DNA from: Paramecium sonneborni
Lineage: Eukaryota > Ciliophora > Oligohymenophorea > Peniculida > Parameciidae
Reading direction: 5' to 3'
NCBI GenBank assembly: GCA_905182985.1
Contig: CAJJDN010000119.1
Span: 294,063 to 358,062 of the forward strand
Length of the DNA: 64,000 nucleotides
Shown here: piece by piece, positions 37,474 through 49,376 of the stretch
How the letters are laid out: each line of letters starts with the position of its first letter
How positions within the stretch are numbered: position 1 is the stretch's first letter
Position numbers and translations under genes: made by a program
Notes under the pieces: model-generated
Seen by the model: the letters and a program-made list of their open reading frames with translations, nothing else
Databases searched by the model: none
What the model was told of the DNA's origin: nothing

Positions 37474-37616
37474 ATTTAAGTGTTAATATGCAAATAGAAA
37501 CTCCTGAAGAATTATGTTTAAGAAGATGTATATCAAAATACAAAGAAGCGTTGAAATTATTTATAAAGGCAGAAAAGTCAGAATAGAAAATAGAAATCCA
37601 AACATAATATAAATGA
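37428..37616 (+). CDS. Small Tim-family (twin CX3C) intermembrane-space chaperone
   Basis: A 62-aa frame from ATG 37428 (an inner ATG at 37443 is also possible). It carries CLKHC, then 15 residues, then CLRRCISKY and an amphipathic C-terminal helix. Twin CX3C motifs with 11-16 residues between them define the small Tim proteins (Tim8/9/10/13), which chaperone membrane proteins across the mitochondrial intermembrane space. The usual N-terminal helix of ~20 residues before the first motif is short here, so an additional 5' exon may be missing from my model. The minus-strand coiled-coil gene starts in the same bases. Confidence 0.62.
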
Positions 37617-37653
37617 GAAGGGCATTTGATTATAAAATGAAATTGTAAATAAA

Positions 37654-38177
37654 TCATTTTTTTCCTTTTTTCTTCTTATCGTCCTTTTTTGGTTATAATT
37701 ATAATAGTGGTTCTTCTACTGCTCCAATATCTTCATCTACTGTTCTTGCCAAATAACCCTCAAATTCTAAAGCCAACAATTATTCTTCCTCATCAGCTAT
37801 TTGATTTAAGATATAAACTTACGAGTAGCTGGAGCTTATAAATAAGCTAAGATATAAGTGCCTTTATCACTTAAAAATGTATTTGCAATTCCATCTAATT
37901 TTGTTTTCACAAATTTACGCTCACCAGTTTTATCACATAATTCAATAACTAACTAATCATTGTGATATTTCTCATTCAAATCTTTAAACTTATCCATTAT
38001 AACTTTAATCTTGTTCAATTTATCAGTATATTTTGTGACATACTCTTATTATTTCTCTGTATCCTTTTATAATTCCAATTTTTCTGCTTCTAAAGGATTA
38101 CTTGGAGGAGCATCTTTTCCTTTCTTTTAAGGAGGTGGTTTAGCACCCTTTTTGTCATCCTAGATATTTATATGCAT
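37654..38177 (-). CDS. Lys-rich protein of unknown family (165 aa)
   Basis: One 26-nt intron (GTAAGTTTATA...AATAG) removed gives exactly 166 codons. The start is MHINIQDDKKGAKPPPQKKG; a helical middle (QEYVTKYTDKLNKIKVIMDK) precedes a compact region DQLVIELCDKTGERKFVKTK. The tail is acidic and then poly-Lys (PKKDDKKKKGKK). No domain was recognised. Its start lies 23 nt inside the end of the 38155-38385 frame in another reading frame, so the two may be read from one transcript, or one start is misplaced. Confidence 0.68.
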
Positions 38178-38385
38178 TTTGTAACTTTTTTTCCTGTTGG
38201 GGCTTCAAGTAACCCTTCCTCTTATAATTATTAATTAATTGCTAATATTCTCTTCTCATTTGATGATATTTTCTATTAGGCAGTCTTTTAATCTTTCTAA
38301 TGTTATTCATCTTTGGCTGTAAGTAGCTATTTTGAATTCCTAAATCAAATTTACTTTATTTATTTCCTTTATTGCTTAACTCCAT
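38155..38385 (-). CDS. Small basic protein (76 aa) overlapping the next gene
   Basis: An intronless frame, MELSNKGNKQSKFDL..., ending NAYKYLG. It is strongly basic and helical in the middle (NIRKIKRLPNRKYHQMRREY). The stop at 38155 is beyond the start (38177) of the next minus-strand gene, so the two overlap in different frames by 23 nt. I considered a joining intron ending at the CTAG there, but the frame does not work. Starts 96 bp from the divergent gene at 38482. Confidence 0.5.
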
Positions 38386-38481
38386 ATACAATCCAATAAT
38401 GTACTCCCTAAAACATCTATGGTGAAAACCTTATATTGCTTATAACCAAATAAGACTAAAATAAACATTAAATATTATATA

Positions 38482-39051
38482 ATGGATAAAGAATTAATAA
38501 TTGATTGCCAATAAAACAAAGAAAGTATTCGATAATATCTCAATCAAACTAGAAAAGCATAGAATGATATCTTACTTAAGAAATGTCCTTAGTATTTAAA
38601 TATTTAATCATCTAAATATGGTATCAGATAACCAATTCAATTAAAAAATCCTCTGCTCATAAAATCATTATTTTAAACAAAGAAATATTTTAAAGAAAGA
38701 GATACTTCATTGCCTATCTGTACTCTAAAAACTCTTCCTGCTTAACCAATTCTTTTATTTTAAACTGATCGTATTCATAGCAGATGTCCTGCTTTTAAGA
38801 ACTTTCGCTTGAAATCTGGATTTAAACAAACTAGACATTCTCCTGAAGAATACATCAGAATTGAGACAGCACCTGCATTTTGTAGAAGTCCAGTGGTTTA
38901 AAAACACTCTTCTTCAAATCTATTTAAAACCTAAATTTGTAATGAAAAAAAACAAAAACCAAAAGAATCTTAATTTAATAAGAATGAATGGGGAATTGGA
39001 GGATGGAATATTATTGACGATAATTTTGATACAAAGCTATTCATTGATTGA
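38482..39051 (+). CDS. Hypothetical Gln/Lys-rich protein (189 aa)
   Basis: An intronless frame of exactly 190 codons, MDKELIIDCQQNKESIRQYL.... It is basic, with no hydrophobic segment and no recognised domain; the end contains NEWGIGGWNIIDDNFDTKLF. Its stop overlaps the 3' end of the convergent SAPS-like gene by 11 bp. Confidence 0.68.
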
Positions 39052-41055
39052 TACTTTAATCTAATTCATCTACTTTTAATATTTAATTGTCGTTTATATT
39101 ACGGAGAACCTTTTTTTCTAAATCAAGTTTAAATTCTATATAAGTTGGACTAAGCTCCTTTATATTTAAACCTGCTTATAATGAAAGTCTTCTCCCAGCT
39201 TGAGTCATATGTTATGAAATCTTTTCAAATTGAATTGACTTTTTTCTTAATTTCTCTATTTGTTCCAAATTTAACTTATTTTTTCTATTTTAAAATCCTA
39301 ATTATTCTAAATTTCCAGATTGACTCATAAAAGCATTTTTATTCCTTTAATCTTCATTTTATTTTATTTCTTCATCAGAATCACTTGAAGAACTTGATGA
39401 TGAATCAGATTCACTTTTACCCACTTAATCCTCTATTTACTGATTTTCATTAATATTCTGTTTTTATTCTTCAATACCTTATACTTGAATATTTTCTTCT
39501 TATTCTTTTTTATCTCCTTCTAGAATCTTCTCTTCTTCTTTTTTCTTTTCATCTAAAATGCATAAATTTATATTCCCACTATTATTAATTTCAATCAATT
39601 TTGTTTCATCATCATTGATTTACATTTAAGAACCTAATTTTTTTTAATTTTCACATTGTTATAATTTTAACTCCCATTTCTTCCTTTCCCAAATTTTTGA
39701 TTATTATAATTCTGAATTAATTTCTAGAATTTAAGTATCATAAGTAATGTAATCGAATTCTTTTTTAATTTTTGTATTTAACTATTATTCAAAAGCGAAA
39801 ACTTATCTATTAAACATAGAATTAGTGATATTTTAAATTTGATAGACCTTAATGAATTAAAATGCCCAAAAGGGATGGTTATCATTTAAGGCTCTTTCAA
39901 AAATATAGAAAAGAATTCTTTCTACTTAGGAAGAGAGAATGTCAGATTTTTTATAAATGCTGCATAATTGTATGATTGAAACCATGATTTAGGCTTAATG
40001 CATACATTCCCAGAGTGAAATATCTGTAATTCTAACAAGATTATCAACAACCTAATAAGTAGGGATTAAAGCTTACTTCAATTAATTTAATAATTAATTG
40101 GGTAATTTTTAAATTGTGATCACAATGTTGTTTGAATAGATTATTGATAATCTGTAAATTGTTTGTAACAATTTGGTAAAAAATGGTAGAATGGAATTAA
40201 GTAGTAATAATTTCAGATTCTTCCTCTTCTAAGTCTAAATTTTATAATTCATTTGAGTAATGGTTAGAGATGATTGAAATGATATGAGCAGCATTTTTAG
40301 AAACTCTAAAGTTTAGTAAAGAAATATTACATATTGTTATTTGATTAAATAACTTCAAACATTTTAGTTAAAATAGAACTGGTAATTATGAATTCTATGA
40401 TATCTTAACTCTTAATTTTGGTAAAGAGTTCATGTATAATTTGAGTAAAGTTGATAGCTTGTAATTCAGTTAGTAAATGGAATTCTTGGATGCCTTTACT
40501 AATGAATAATTGTTAATTTAAATTTGAAGGAGTAATAATCATTTCAGTGATGATTTAAGCAACATATGTATATTCAAGATGTTGATATAATTTGATTATC
40601 TTATCTTAATGATTATTAAGTAGAGTAGACTTTTCTTAACTAACAAAGGTGATGATGCGTAAAGCAAAATACCATTAAATTTCAACAGTTAATTCATTGT
40701 CTAGTAATGAGAATACTAATTCCCAATGAGTCTATATTTAAGATGTCATAATTACCAGAATTTGAGAATTAACTTTTGGGAGTTTAAGATCTATTAATTC
40801 CCACATGATGGAATACTGATTAGTTAATTGTTCAAAATGTTCACTTAAAACATACTTATAATCCATAAACATAACTTCTAGTAAGCCAACAGTACCTTGT
40901 ACTAGTGTTTCAACAGCTAATGTGTCTCCCAATTTTGCTTATTTGATAAATAGGTCTTCATCTAACAGCAGCAAAATGTCCCCTTGAGTCTTCTCAATTA
41001 GTTATTTTAATGGGTTTTAAGGTTAGCGATTATATCCGTCAGGCCACAGAAACAT
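39041..41055 (-). CDS. SAPS-like protein (PP6/Sit4-phosphatase regulatory subunit type)
   Basis: The start at 41055 reads MFLWPDGYNRQPQNPLKQLI, then GDILLLLDEDLFIKQAKLGD. This resembles the start of SAPS proteins, where an N-terminal MFW element is followed by a LLDEDD motif and a helical repeat domain. Next come several hundred residues of all-helical repeats (EVMFMDYKYVLSEHFEQL, WYFALRIITFVSQEK). The C-terminal third holds a Ser/Asp/Glu-rich acidic tract (around 39370-39420) and then a short ordered end. SAPS subunits target Sit4/PP6 phosphatase. About 660 residues. Family assignment is by overall pattern only. The next upstream minus-strand gene stops 32 bp away. Confidence 0.55.
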
Positions 41056-41087
41056 ATAAGATAATGTTATTATTATAAAATACTCTT

Positions 41088-42797
41088 TCAAATATGTCTA
41101 AAATATTTTTTTCCTCCAGATATAGGAGTATCTTTAAGATGTTTTTCTTCTTTAGCTTTAATGTAATCATCCCAGAATCCATCATCATTGATATAATAAT
41201 CAACTGGTAGATCATCTACTCTTTCAGATTTATCTACAGCCCAATCTGGTAGAGGAACATCATCTTTGGCTACATGTCTTGGAGTGTGTGCTCTTTGTTC
41301 TAAATATTTGAATAAAGCATCAGGATTCTACATAAACAATTGTTATTACGACGGCAGTATCAATATGTTCATTTTCTTAATCTTACATTAATCTTTCTTC
41401 ATCAAATCTTGATATCATAGGTCTATATCCAGCAGATCCTTCATCATATACTTCCTAATTCATTTCATCAAAAGGACATGATAATCTAGCTGCTAAATTT
41501 AATGAAGTTTCTTTTTCAGCCAAAGTCATTTAATTATTAGCAAATTCTAATCCTCTATAAACATTTTTAACATTTGGATTATCTCTAATATGTTTAGGTA
41601 ATGTTTAATAATATGTATTTAATGATGCTGATTTTATTGATTCATTTTTCTTAGTCTCAACATTCCCTTCTACTAAGTCTTTCAACAATTAATATGCTCC
41701 AAATGATCTAAAAAATGACCATCTTTCCAAATAATAAATTAATTTTGTCTTCTTTAATGGAAATTTATCAGGTAATGGTTGAATTTCTCCCTCAGGCATA
41801 TGAGTTTAAATTTTTATATGAGTATTCTATGCTAAATCTCTCATTGGATTCCCTTTTGTTAATTATTCAATCATTGTTTCTTCAACAAAAAGTACAGTTC
41901 CTGGAGTAACTACTTCCCAAGTATTTTTTTCATATTTTTCTTATTTCATTCTTTATATTGTTTTTTTTAAATCAATTTTTGCTTAGGCTCTTTTTGTTAT
42001 AAATCTTTTTCTTTTCTTAAAGCTTAAATGATCAGCTACTTTACCATAACCTTTTCTTACTAAAAATTCTATTGCATCTACTGTTTTTTATGTATGATTC
42101 TCTTTAAACCATTCTATTATTTATTAATTGATTCATACTTGTAAATCCTTTTTTATCTTATATTGGATACTTTCCTTTTTTTGTACCTGGATATCTTTAA
42201 AATTATTCCATTTTCAATTAATTTATCAGAGGTTTCTTAAATCTCATATATTTTTTCCATTCTGCCACATTTCTAAATTTGTAAATATTTTCCTTTACGT
42301 AACGATGCTCTCCATTTATAAAGTATCTTCTCAGCATTTTCTTACCTCTTTTTCTTTGTTTATCTAGAGTTGCCAAGAATTATTTAGGTAATTTTGTATC
42401 ATCAATCACTTTAATTATTATTAAAATCATTACATAATTCTCCCTTCTTTTACAATTCCAATACTTCTGCTTCTACTTTGTAATCTACTTCTAATTACTT
42501 TATTTATTTATCTATTGCCAATTATTATGCCCTATTAAAATGACTGTAATTATCCTTCTCATTTAAATCAATCACTTTCACTCTTTATAACAGATATTTT
42601 TATTTTAATTGATCTTCTTAAGAGATTGTTAATTAATCTTAAATAGGCTTAGGTTATCGTGGTCTATTTTTATCAATTTCCAATTATTTATTCTCCACTT
42701 AAATTACATTCTTCTAATTAGTCTTGTACTTTTTTAAAAAAGCAGATAGAGATTGATTTAAACGTGAATAATTAAGACAGAGTTTAAATCTGTACAT
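41088..42797 (-). CDS. Mitochondrial-type protein of unknown family
   Basis: The start MYRFKLCLNYSRLNQSLSAF at 42797 is free of acidic residues and rich in Arg/Ser, a good mitochondrial presequence. The rest (~540 aa) is charged, with a coiled coil (QQLAIDKQIKQLEVDYKVEA), a basic middle (KQFLATLDKQRKRGKKMLRR) and a conserved-looking end, TPRHVAKDDVPLPDWAVDKS then FWDDYIKAKEEKH. I infer a mitoribosomal or respiratory-complex accessory subunit of the ciliate-specific kind, but recognise no family. Several short introns are needed. The upstream K+ channel gene ends 19 bp before this start. Confidence 0.6.
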
Positions 42798-42816
42798 AAA
42801 TAAATTAATAATAATC

Positions 42817-45741
42817 TCAATAATCAATTTTTATAACCAATTTACTTTTTTTCGATCTACGCTTTTTCACGAAATTCACGTTCATGAAATCAGTAAAATT
42901 TTAGGTTTCTTTGAATTGATTAAGCTGCTCAAGAATCTTTGAAGAATTCATATGTGTCATGTAATTTTAAAAATCTTGGAATTTATCGAATTTCTCAAAA
43001 ATATCTTTGTATGTACCCATATAACATTAAACTATTTGCCCCATTCCAGGACTAGCACCTTTAGACTCTTTTGAAGGAGATTCGCTACTATTTTATGAAA
43101 AAGAAGAATTTTCCTTAATACTATCAGTATCTGAATTTATTTAATCTTAATCCTAAGAGGTTTGATTCATGGACTTGAATGATAAAGTCTTTGCAATATC
43201 TGTAGAAATTTTATGTTATTCAAAAATATTGATTTCTTCTTAATTTCTCATTTTTCTTTCAGGACTAGGAGTTTCTGAATGTTAGGCAGAAACACCTTTA
43301 GAATTTGAATGTGCTCCTGATTTAATTTTATCTTCAGGTAAAGATTTATAATTCATTTCAATTTATTTTTCCTTAACATTTATATACTAACCATTTAGAA
43401 AATCAGGCAATCTTTTTATGTATAAAGATTATTTTCTTCCTTTTATATTTAAAACGGATTGCTTTCTTTTAGTTGATCTAATTTCATCTTTTACTTATTT
43501 TTATCCATTCATCCTATGATTATTATTTTATAGTTCTTTTTACATTTACTACTATTTTAAAGTCTAGATATAATATTAAGAACTGATTTATTAAGATAGT
43601 TTAGGGTCTTTCAATAAATAATAGAGCACTGTATCAGATATTTATGCTTCAAAAATTAATGAAGATAATCGTCTTTTTAAATTATTTCTTGATTGATATT
43701 TCCTTTCTTGTACTTAATTTTTCCGATATTGTATAATTATTTTAGTTTTATTAGGAAAGCCAGTTAACATAGGACATTAATATAACATATGCGTCGATTT
43801 ATTACAACCAACACAATGTAAATGAAACTCATCAAATCGACCTGAGAATTTAACTAAGTCTTTCAATTAGCAATATTTTTCCTATAATTAACAACTTAAA
43901 TACATATCCAAATTTCTTGGCTATTACATTAAAATCTGTTTTTGATATTTTAAGGATTCTTGATTATATTGTTGATCTACAGCTTATTTCATAATTTTGA
44001 TCTAATAGAAACTCTTATTAGCCAAAAATTTCATCTTATCCTGTTATGGTCTGAATACTTAAAATAGTAGCAGAACCCTCTGGTATTTCGACGAAATATT
44101 CAATTTCACCATCACATAAAATGTATAAATAATTACTAGGATCATTTTTTGTAAATATAGTATTGAATGGAACCAACTTTTCTTCTACAAATTTAGATGC
44201 TAAAGCAGATATAAAATCTTCATTAAAATTCTCTTTAAAAAATGGAATCTTTGATATACTCTTCATATTTAGGTCTTTCATCATTTCCTATAATATTATT
44301 TAGATTTACACTATGTAGATGAGAGGGCAATTACTGATTAAATTTATTTAGATCTAATCGATTCTCATTTTCTTAATCTTTCCAAAGAAATTCAAAAAAT
44401 CTTATAATCCTTATCTGTAATTTATTATTATATCCTCTTATTCTCAGATATTATTTTAAATCATTTAAATCAACACGTATTTAATGATTCTTGGATTATA
44501 ATTAGCCAATTATTTATCCAATGCAATTTATTGAATAACCAAATGAGCAAGAAGAAAAAATTGCAAGAAAAATTAGAAAACTCTTCTCAAACAAATTCTA
44601 AGGAATAATATCGCCATATCCTATAGTAGTCATAGTTATAATGCTCCAATAAAATGTTGTGAGCTTAAATAATATAACTTATTATTACATATTTAATAAT
44701 CCAAGTTTCATATATAAGATCATTCTTTAATAACCAAGAAGATTCCTTATCTAAAAGCCCTACATAAAATAATCCACAACAACATATATGGGATTCATAA
44801 AAAATCACATAAATTAATCGTATTAAGTCATAAGTTATCCAATAATTAGTAGTAAGCTCTACTCTATCTATTATTGATTCTGTTATAGTTGGAATTGAAA
44901 ATGTCTTTAACAGCATAAATAAATAGAGTGATGTATTTTAGAAGGCTATAAAGTAAATTGAGGTAGGTACTAAAATAAATAAATTATTAAAAAACTCTAA
45001 AAGTTTATAATTTTAAATATACTGTTTTTGTAAAAGTTATACCAAATCTTGTTTCTATCTTTCACTAAGTAACCTGCTTCGTAATAGCAAGTATTAAGTT
45101 ATATTATTACATCTATTATATATAATATAAAGGGCAATTTAAACAGATAAATTTCGCAAAAATAATAATTTTCAGGTGGATAGTTATCGAAATCAAAAGA
45201 AAATCTAACTGTTAGATACAGTAGATTTAAATTGATATTTATAAGCATGATAATATTCCAAAGCAGTAATACAATTGATTCAGGTTCAAAGATAAGTCTT
45301 AAGTTAGTCACATAATCCATGAACCCTTTCATGTAACAAATCTTATATAGATGCTATTATAAGAAATATTTAAAGCGAGATGATTATTAGGGTTTCTTGA
45401 TTAGATTGATAAATTACCATATATTTAAAGTAATCATGGAGTAGGTAATAATTAAAATCAGCTGCTTTATCTCCAATAATTCTAAACATGTTTCTATCCA
45501 ATAGAGAGAATTTTGATGCAAAGGGACTACGAGTAATAAGTGATATAAAGCGAAGCACTTACATAAGAACTAAAAGTGCTTTATCTCTCCATATTTTATT
45601 TTGAAATGAGTTCATTCTATTAGTATGTATTGTTTTCAAATTAACAGTCTTTAAAAATGCAGGTCTTTGTGATTATTTTGGAAGAGTTGGCTGTGTTTTT
45701 AATGGAGCACGTTCTGTAATGGATCCTAATTCTGAATTCAT
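42817..45741 (-). CDS. Voltage-/cyclic-nucleotide-domain potassium channel
   Basis: The start at 45741 gives MNSELGSITERAPLKTQPTL. A long N-terminus precedes transmembrane helices (VLMQVLRFISLITRS, and others interrupted by introns near 45000-45330), then the pore helix and filter SIITMTTIGYGDIIP at about 44600-44650, the K+-selective TxGYGD. After the inner helix comes a linker and a cyclic-nucleotide-binding-type domain: SKIPFFKENFNEDFISALAS and IFTKNDPSNYLYILCDGEIE (44036-44284). A long Ser-rich cytoplasmic tail follows to TGA at 42817. This is the EAG/HCN/CNG-like class, greatly expanded in ciliates, acting in the ciliary or plasma membrane. Whether the domain binds nucleotide is not decided. 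Confidence 0.85.
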
Positions 45742-46056
45742 TTATTCTGGAGCTCACTCTTTTTAATATGATAAGAAAAATAAAAAAGGGAATGGGGATT
45801 TAATTAAATAATGGACTAATTTAGATTCTTACTATAATTTAAATAAAGATAAACAAAGTTAGAAATGTAATTTAGATATCCTTTTTTTTTTTTAAAGTTA
45901 AACTTTTAAAATAAAACAAAAAATATTAATGAATATCTCAATTAATTTTCTAACTTATAATTGTTATAATATTAAATAATAATTAAACAAAATAGGATAA
46001 TTAAATTAAGAACTTGCCTATATTAATATTAAATATAAAATTATATAATAAAAAAT
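45742..46056. other. Intergenic spacer with poly-T tract
   Basis: About 315 bp upstream of the K+ channel gene and downstream of CFAP299. It contains a T13 run (45882-45894). No gene was found; it should hold the channel promoter. Confidence 0.5.
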
Positions 46057-46830
46057 TCATTTTTTTCTTGTATAATAATCGTACAAAACAATTTAAATTG
46101 CTTCTGGAGATTCTATTTCAGTTCTAGTCATACCATCTTCTGGTTTTTTATTTGGATCTACATTAATGACCTTTAAAACTAATAGAAAAATTTATACCTT
46201 TCTATCTCTTTTATTTCTAAACAATAATCCTTGTTATCCAGAATTAGCATCAACTTTAAAATTGGGAGAATCATTTGAAACACATTAACCTGTTCTCCAA
46301 TTATAATATGATAGATCTGTTGGACGAGGTTATAATTTTTTTTTGCCTTCAAAATATATTTTAAAATCCTCGCTTTTTAAACGATGTGCATAATCAATGT
46401 AACCGCTTACTTCACAATTAGCTGATTCCAATCTGATAAAAATAATTGTTAATAATTTTCCATTTAAAACTTTTAACTCTCTATGAATGATGATAAATGA
46501 TTACCTTTCAGCTAATGCTCTTAAAAAAGGAGATTTTTCTATAATGGATGGATCACTTACTTCTGTATGAGCAAGTGCTTTAGTTTTATCTTTATTTTAG
46601 TTTAATCTAGCTTCTTCAACTGCTTTCTTTTTAGCCTCAAATTGTTCACGACTTAAGATTTCTGTTTTTGCATGATAACCTTATTCCTTCAATTATCTAG
46701 CCAATTCAATATCTTCTAAATAAAAGAGATCTTCCTTTGTGATATGTGAATCCAAATATTCTTCGTAAGTTTTAAATTTATCAAGTGAAGTATCGTAAAC
46801 TTCACTATCAAAATCCTCAGCAATCATCAT
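46057..46830 (-). CDS. CFAP299: CFAP299 (C4orf22-type) cilia protein
   Basis: The start is MMIAEDFDSEVYDTSLDKFK at 46830. The signature YEEYLDSHITKEDLFYLED followed by ELARQLKEQGYHAKTEILSR and EQFEAKKKAVEEA matches the conserved N-terminal half of CFAP299 (formerly C4orf22/UPF0602). The C-terminal half has SGYIDYAHRLKSEDFKIYFE, RPTDLSYYNWRTG and a last part ending YDYYTRKK. Two short introns interrupt it. The family occurs in ciliated organisms; its biochemical role is not established. The ALG11 gene ends 28 bp upstream on the same strand. Confidence 0.82.
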
Positions 46831-46858
46831 TTAGTTTTTATAGAAAATATTATAATAA

Positions 46859-48279
46859 TCAAATATTAAATAAATCCTTAAATGTCTCATCACTAAAATT
46901 AACTGCTTATTTTCTACCCATTAATTGATATCTACTTCTCTCTTCACTAAATAATAATAATATATATTAATTACTCTGTTAATTACATAATTCTAACTAC
47001 AGATAACACATAATCCTCAAGATTTTCACATAGAAATCCAATATCATTTGCTAATATATCTAATTTAGGTCCTGCTGAATTATGTGCTATAACAATAAGA
47101 CCAGCAGCAAGCATTTCAACCATTGTAATTCCAAAATGTTCATATTCCATTGTATGTAGTCCAATCATCCCAGATGTGAGAAGCTTTTGAATATCTTAAA
47201 AAGGCAAGTTTTTATACATTGTTATATAATCCTAACGTAATTCAATTATCATATACTTAAAGATTTTTTCTATTTATTGTGTCCTAAATAGTTTGAAATA
47301 AAAGTTCATCATCTGCATTTCTACAAGATCCTATCATGTAAAGTTTGATTGATTGAGATATTTCAGAAGGTAATCTTTCTACTAAAGCTTCAATAATTTC
47401 AACTTATAACAAATGTTATTTCTCTGGTCTGAATTAAGCAAAGGATATAATTATAAATTAATTTGTGAATTATTTTCTTTTCAAAAATGCTTCAACTTAA
47501 CAAGGTGGAAATAATTTAACCAGTTATGTAGATTTCCATGTCTATTTCATATGATTATATGTCCATGTTGAATTTACGTATGCAAATTCTACCATTCTAC
47601 CACATAAAGAGAATAAAAAGAATAGAAATTTGTAATACCATAATTTAATCTTTGTTTTTCTTTCTGATTTAGTTATCTCATCATCATTATTATATTTAGC
47701 TTCCTTTTTCTCCACTTATGAAATCATATCTGTGCTAATAAATGGATAATGAACGTAGGCTATCACTCTTACATTTGGTAATAATAATCTAACAATAAAA
47801 AATGTAAATGGTAATCCTGTTGAATCTAAGAATATATCTGGTTAAAATTTATTTATGCATTTTAAAGCATAAATCATTTATCCAAAAATTTAACACAATA
47901 GTGTAAATCTCTTTTTAGGTTCAAGCAAATTTCTTTTTAGGATAGGAATAAATTTAAGTTCTTCACTATTTATTTTTGTGCCAAATCTTTAGTTAGCTTT
48001 ATCAATAATTGATTAATCATCAACTTCTTCTGCTGAATATATAACAATGTGATATTTTTATTATTTTTGCAATTTTTCAATCATACACATTAATACTTTT
48101 TCTCCTCCTCCTCCTGCATTACAATAAGGATGTAAAAATGCAAGTGTTTACTTTGATATTCCAGTTTCAAAATACTCTTTTTGTTTTCTTTGTGCTCTTT
48201 ACTTTGATAAAGTAATTCTTTTGTAGAATATAAGACACGAAAGAATTATTATAGAAAAAAGTGCACAACAAATTAACAT
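46859..48279 (-). CDS. ALG11: ALG11 alpha-1,2-mannosyltransferase
   Basis: Introns of 28 nt and 25 nt removed leave exactly 456 codons (455 aa). An N-terminal membrane anchor (MLICCALFSIIILSCLIFY) is followed by HPYCNAGGGGEKVLMCMIE, the donor-loop motif of ALG11. Then come PNVRVIAYVHYPFISTDMIS, FVNSTW-like AYVNSTWTYNHMKQTW, FAQFRPEKQH and the GT4 nucleotide-sugar motif MEYEHFGITMVEMLAAGLIV. The enzyme adds the fourth and fifth mannose to the dolichol-linked core oligosaccharide on the cytosolic face of the ER, so it feeds N-glycosylation, including that of surface proteins. Confidence 0.9.
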
Positions 48280-48392
48280 AATTAATAAATTAATTTATAA
48301 TTAATTTGCTTGACATTCTTTTTTTTAATTTGACATGTTCAATTTTTAGAGTTTTTATATAATAGCATATAATATAATAGATATATATATTT

Positions 48393-49356
48393 TCAGCTTG
48401 GAATCAAAAAAGATAATGGTCCTTATCTGGGGACAAAGAAGTTATTTTTAATAGATGAAGCTCTACTAGTATTAGATTAAACAATTCCTTTTTAATTTGT
48501 TATTGTTCCAGTTTGAAGACTCATCTTTCTTTCCTATGGATACACTTTACATGAATGAAAGTTTTCATAATATGTGTTATCATTGACTTAAATTGAGAGT
48601 TGCTTTTTATTTAATTCAATATGATGGGTTTCAATTTCTTAAGAGATTGGAATTGTTTTACATATCTTACTCTCGATACATATTTGTTGTTCCTTTATTT
48701 CTGAAAAATTTAGAGTGTTCAGTTTATTTTATAATTCTTAATTCATTTATAAATATCCTTTTAAATCGGTAAATCTTCTAACTTATTTCATTGCTCTAAT
48801 CCTTTTTTCATAATCATCTTTCACATCAATAGATTCATATATTCCTATAATATCAATAATTAAGAGAGTGATAATTTCCTTTAATATTGGAATATTTGTT
48901 TTAAGCATTAAAATCTCAAGTTATCTATTCATTTTAAAAATGCTGTCTATCTTATCAAAAGCATTTTTTTATGATTTAAGATAAGAATAATATAAAGAAG
49001 CAACAGATGCTAATAAGACATCTGCAGGATCTTTAGATTATTGGTCAATAATTTTATCTGTCAATTAAGTTATCAAAAACTTATTCAATAAATGGACTAA
49101 GTAAAGAGATTTGAGAGCATTTAAAGGTTTTTAAGAATGTTGCAATCTTTATGTAATCTTTCGAACTGCTACTTTTGGATCAACATTAGTGTATTCTCCT
49201 GATAGACATTTATGCAGTATCTAATTGTTTATATTTAAAAAACACTACTTGAACATGTTTTGGTTTAGGAATATCATCAATCAAGCTTTTTAACCAAGAA
49301 GTCTCAACGATGTCTTTATTAAAGATAGTCAAGTTTCTTTTAATATTATTAAACAT
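48393..49356 (-). CDS. ENTH/ANTH-domain endocytic adaptor-like protein
   Basis: One 28-nt intron removed leaves exactly 312 codons (311 aa). The first ~150 residues follow an ENTH/ANTH fold: WLKSLIDDIPKPKHVQILHK, EYTNVDPKVAVRKITQRLQ and PLNALKSLYLVHLLNKFL. ENTH/ANTH domains bind phosphoinositides and recruit clathrin at the plasma membrane. The middle is helical; the tail is Ser/Gln-rich and ends VPRQGPLSFLIPS. The start chosen (MFNNIKRNLTIFNKD) is 20 bp from the stop of the phospholipase C gene on the same strand. Confidence 0.68.
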
Positions 49357-49376
49357 ATTAATTATAAAAGTTTCAA

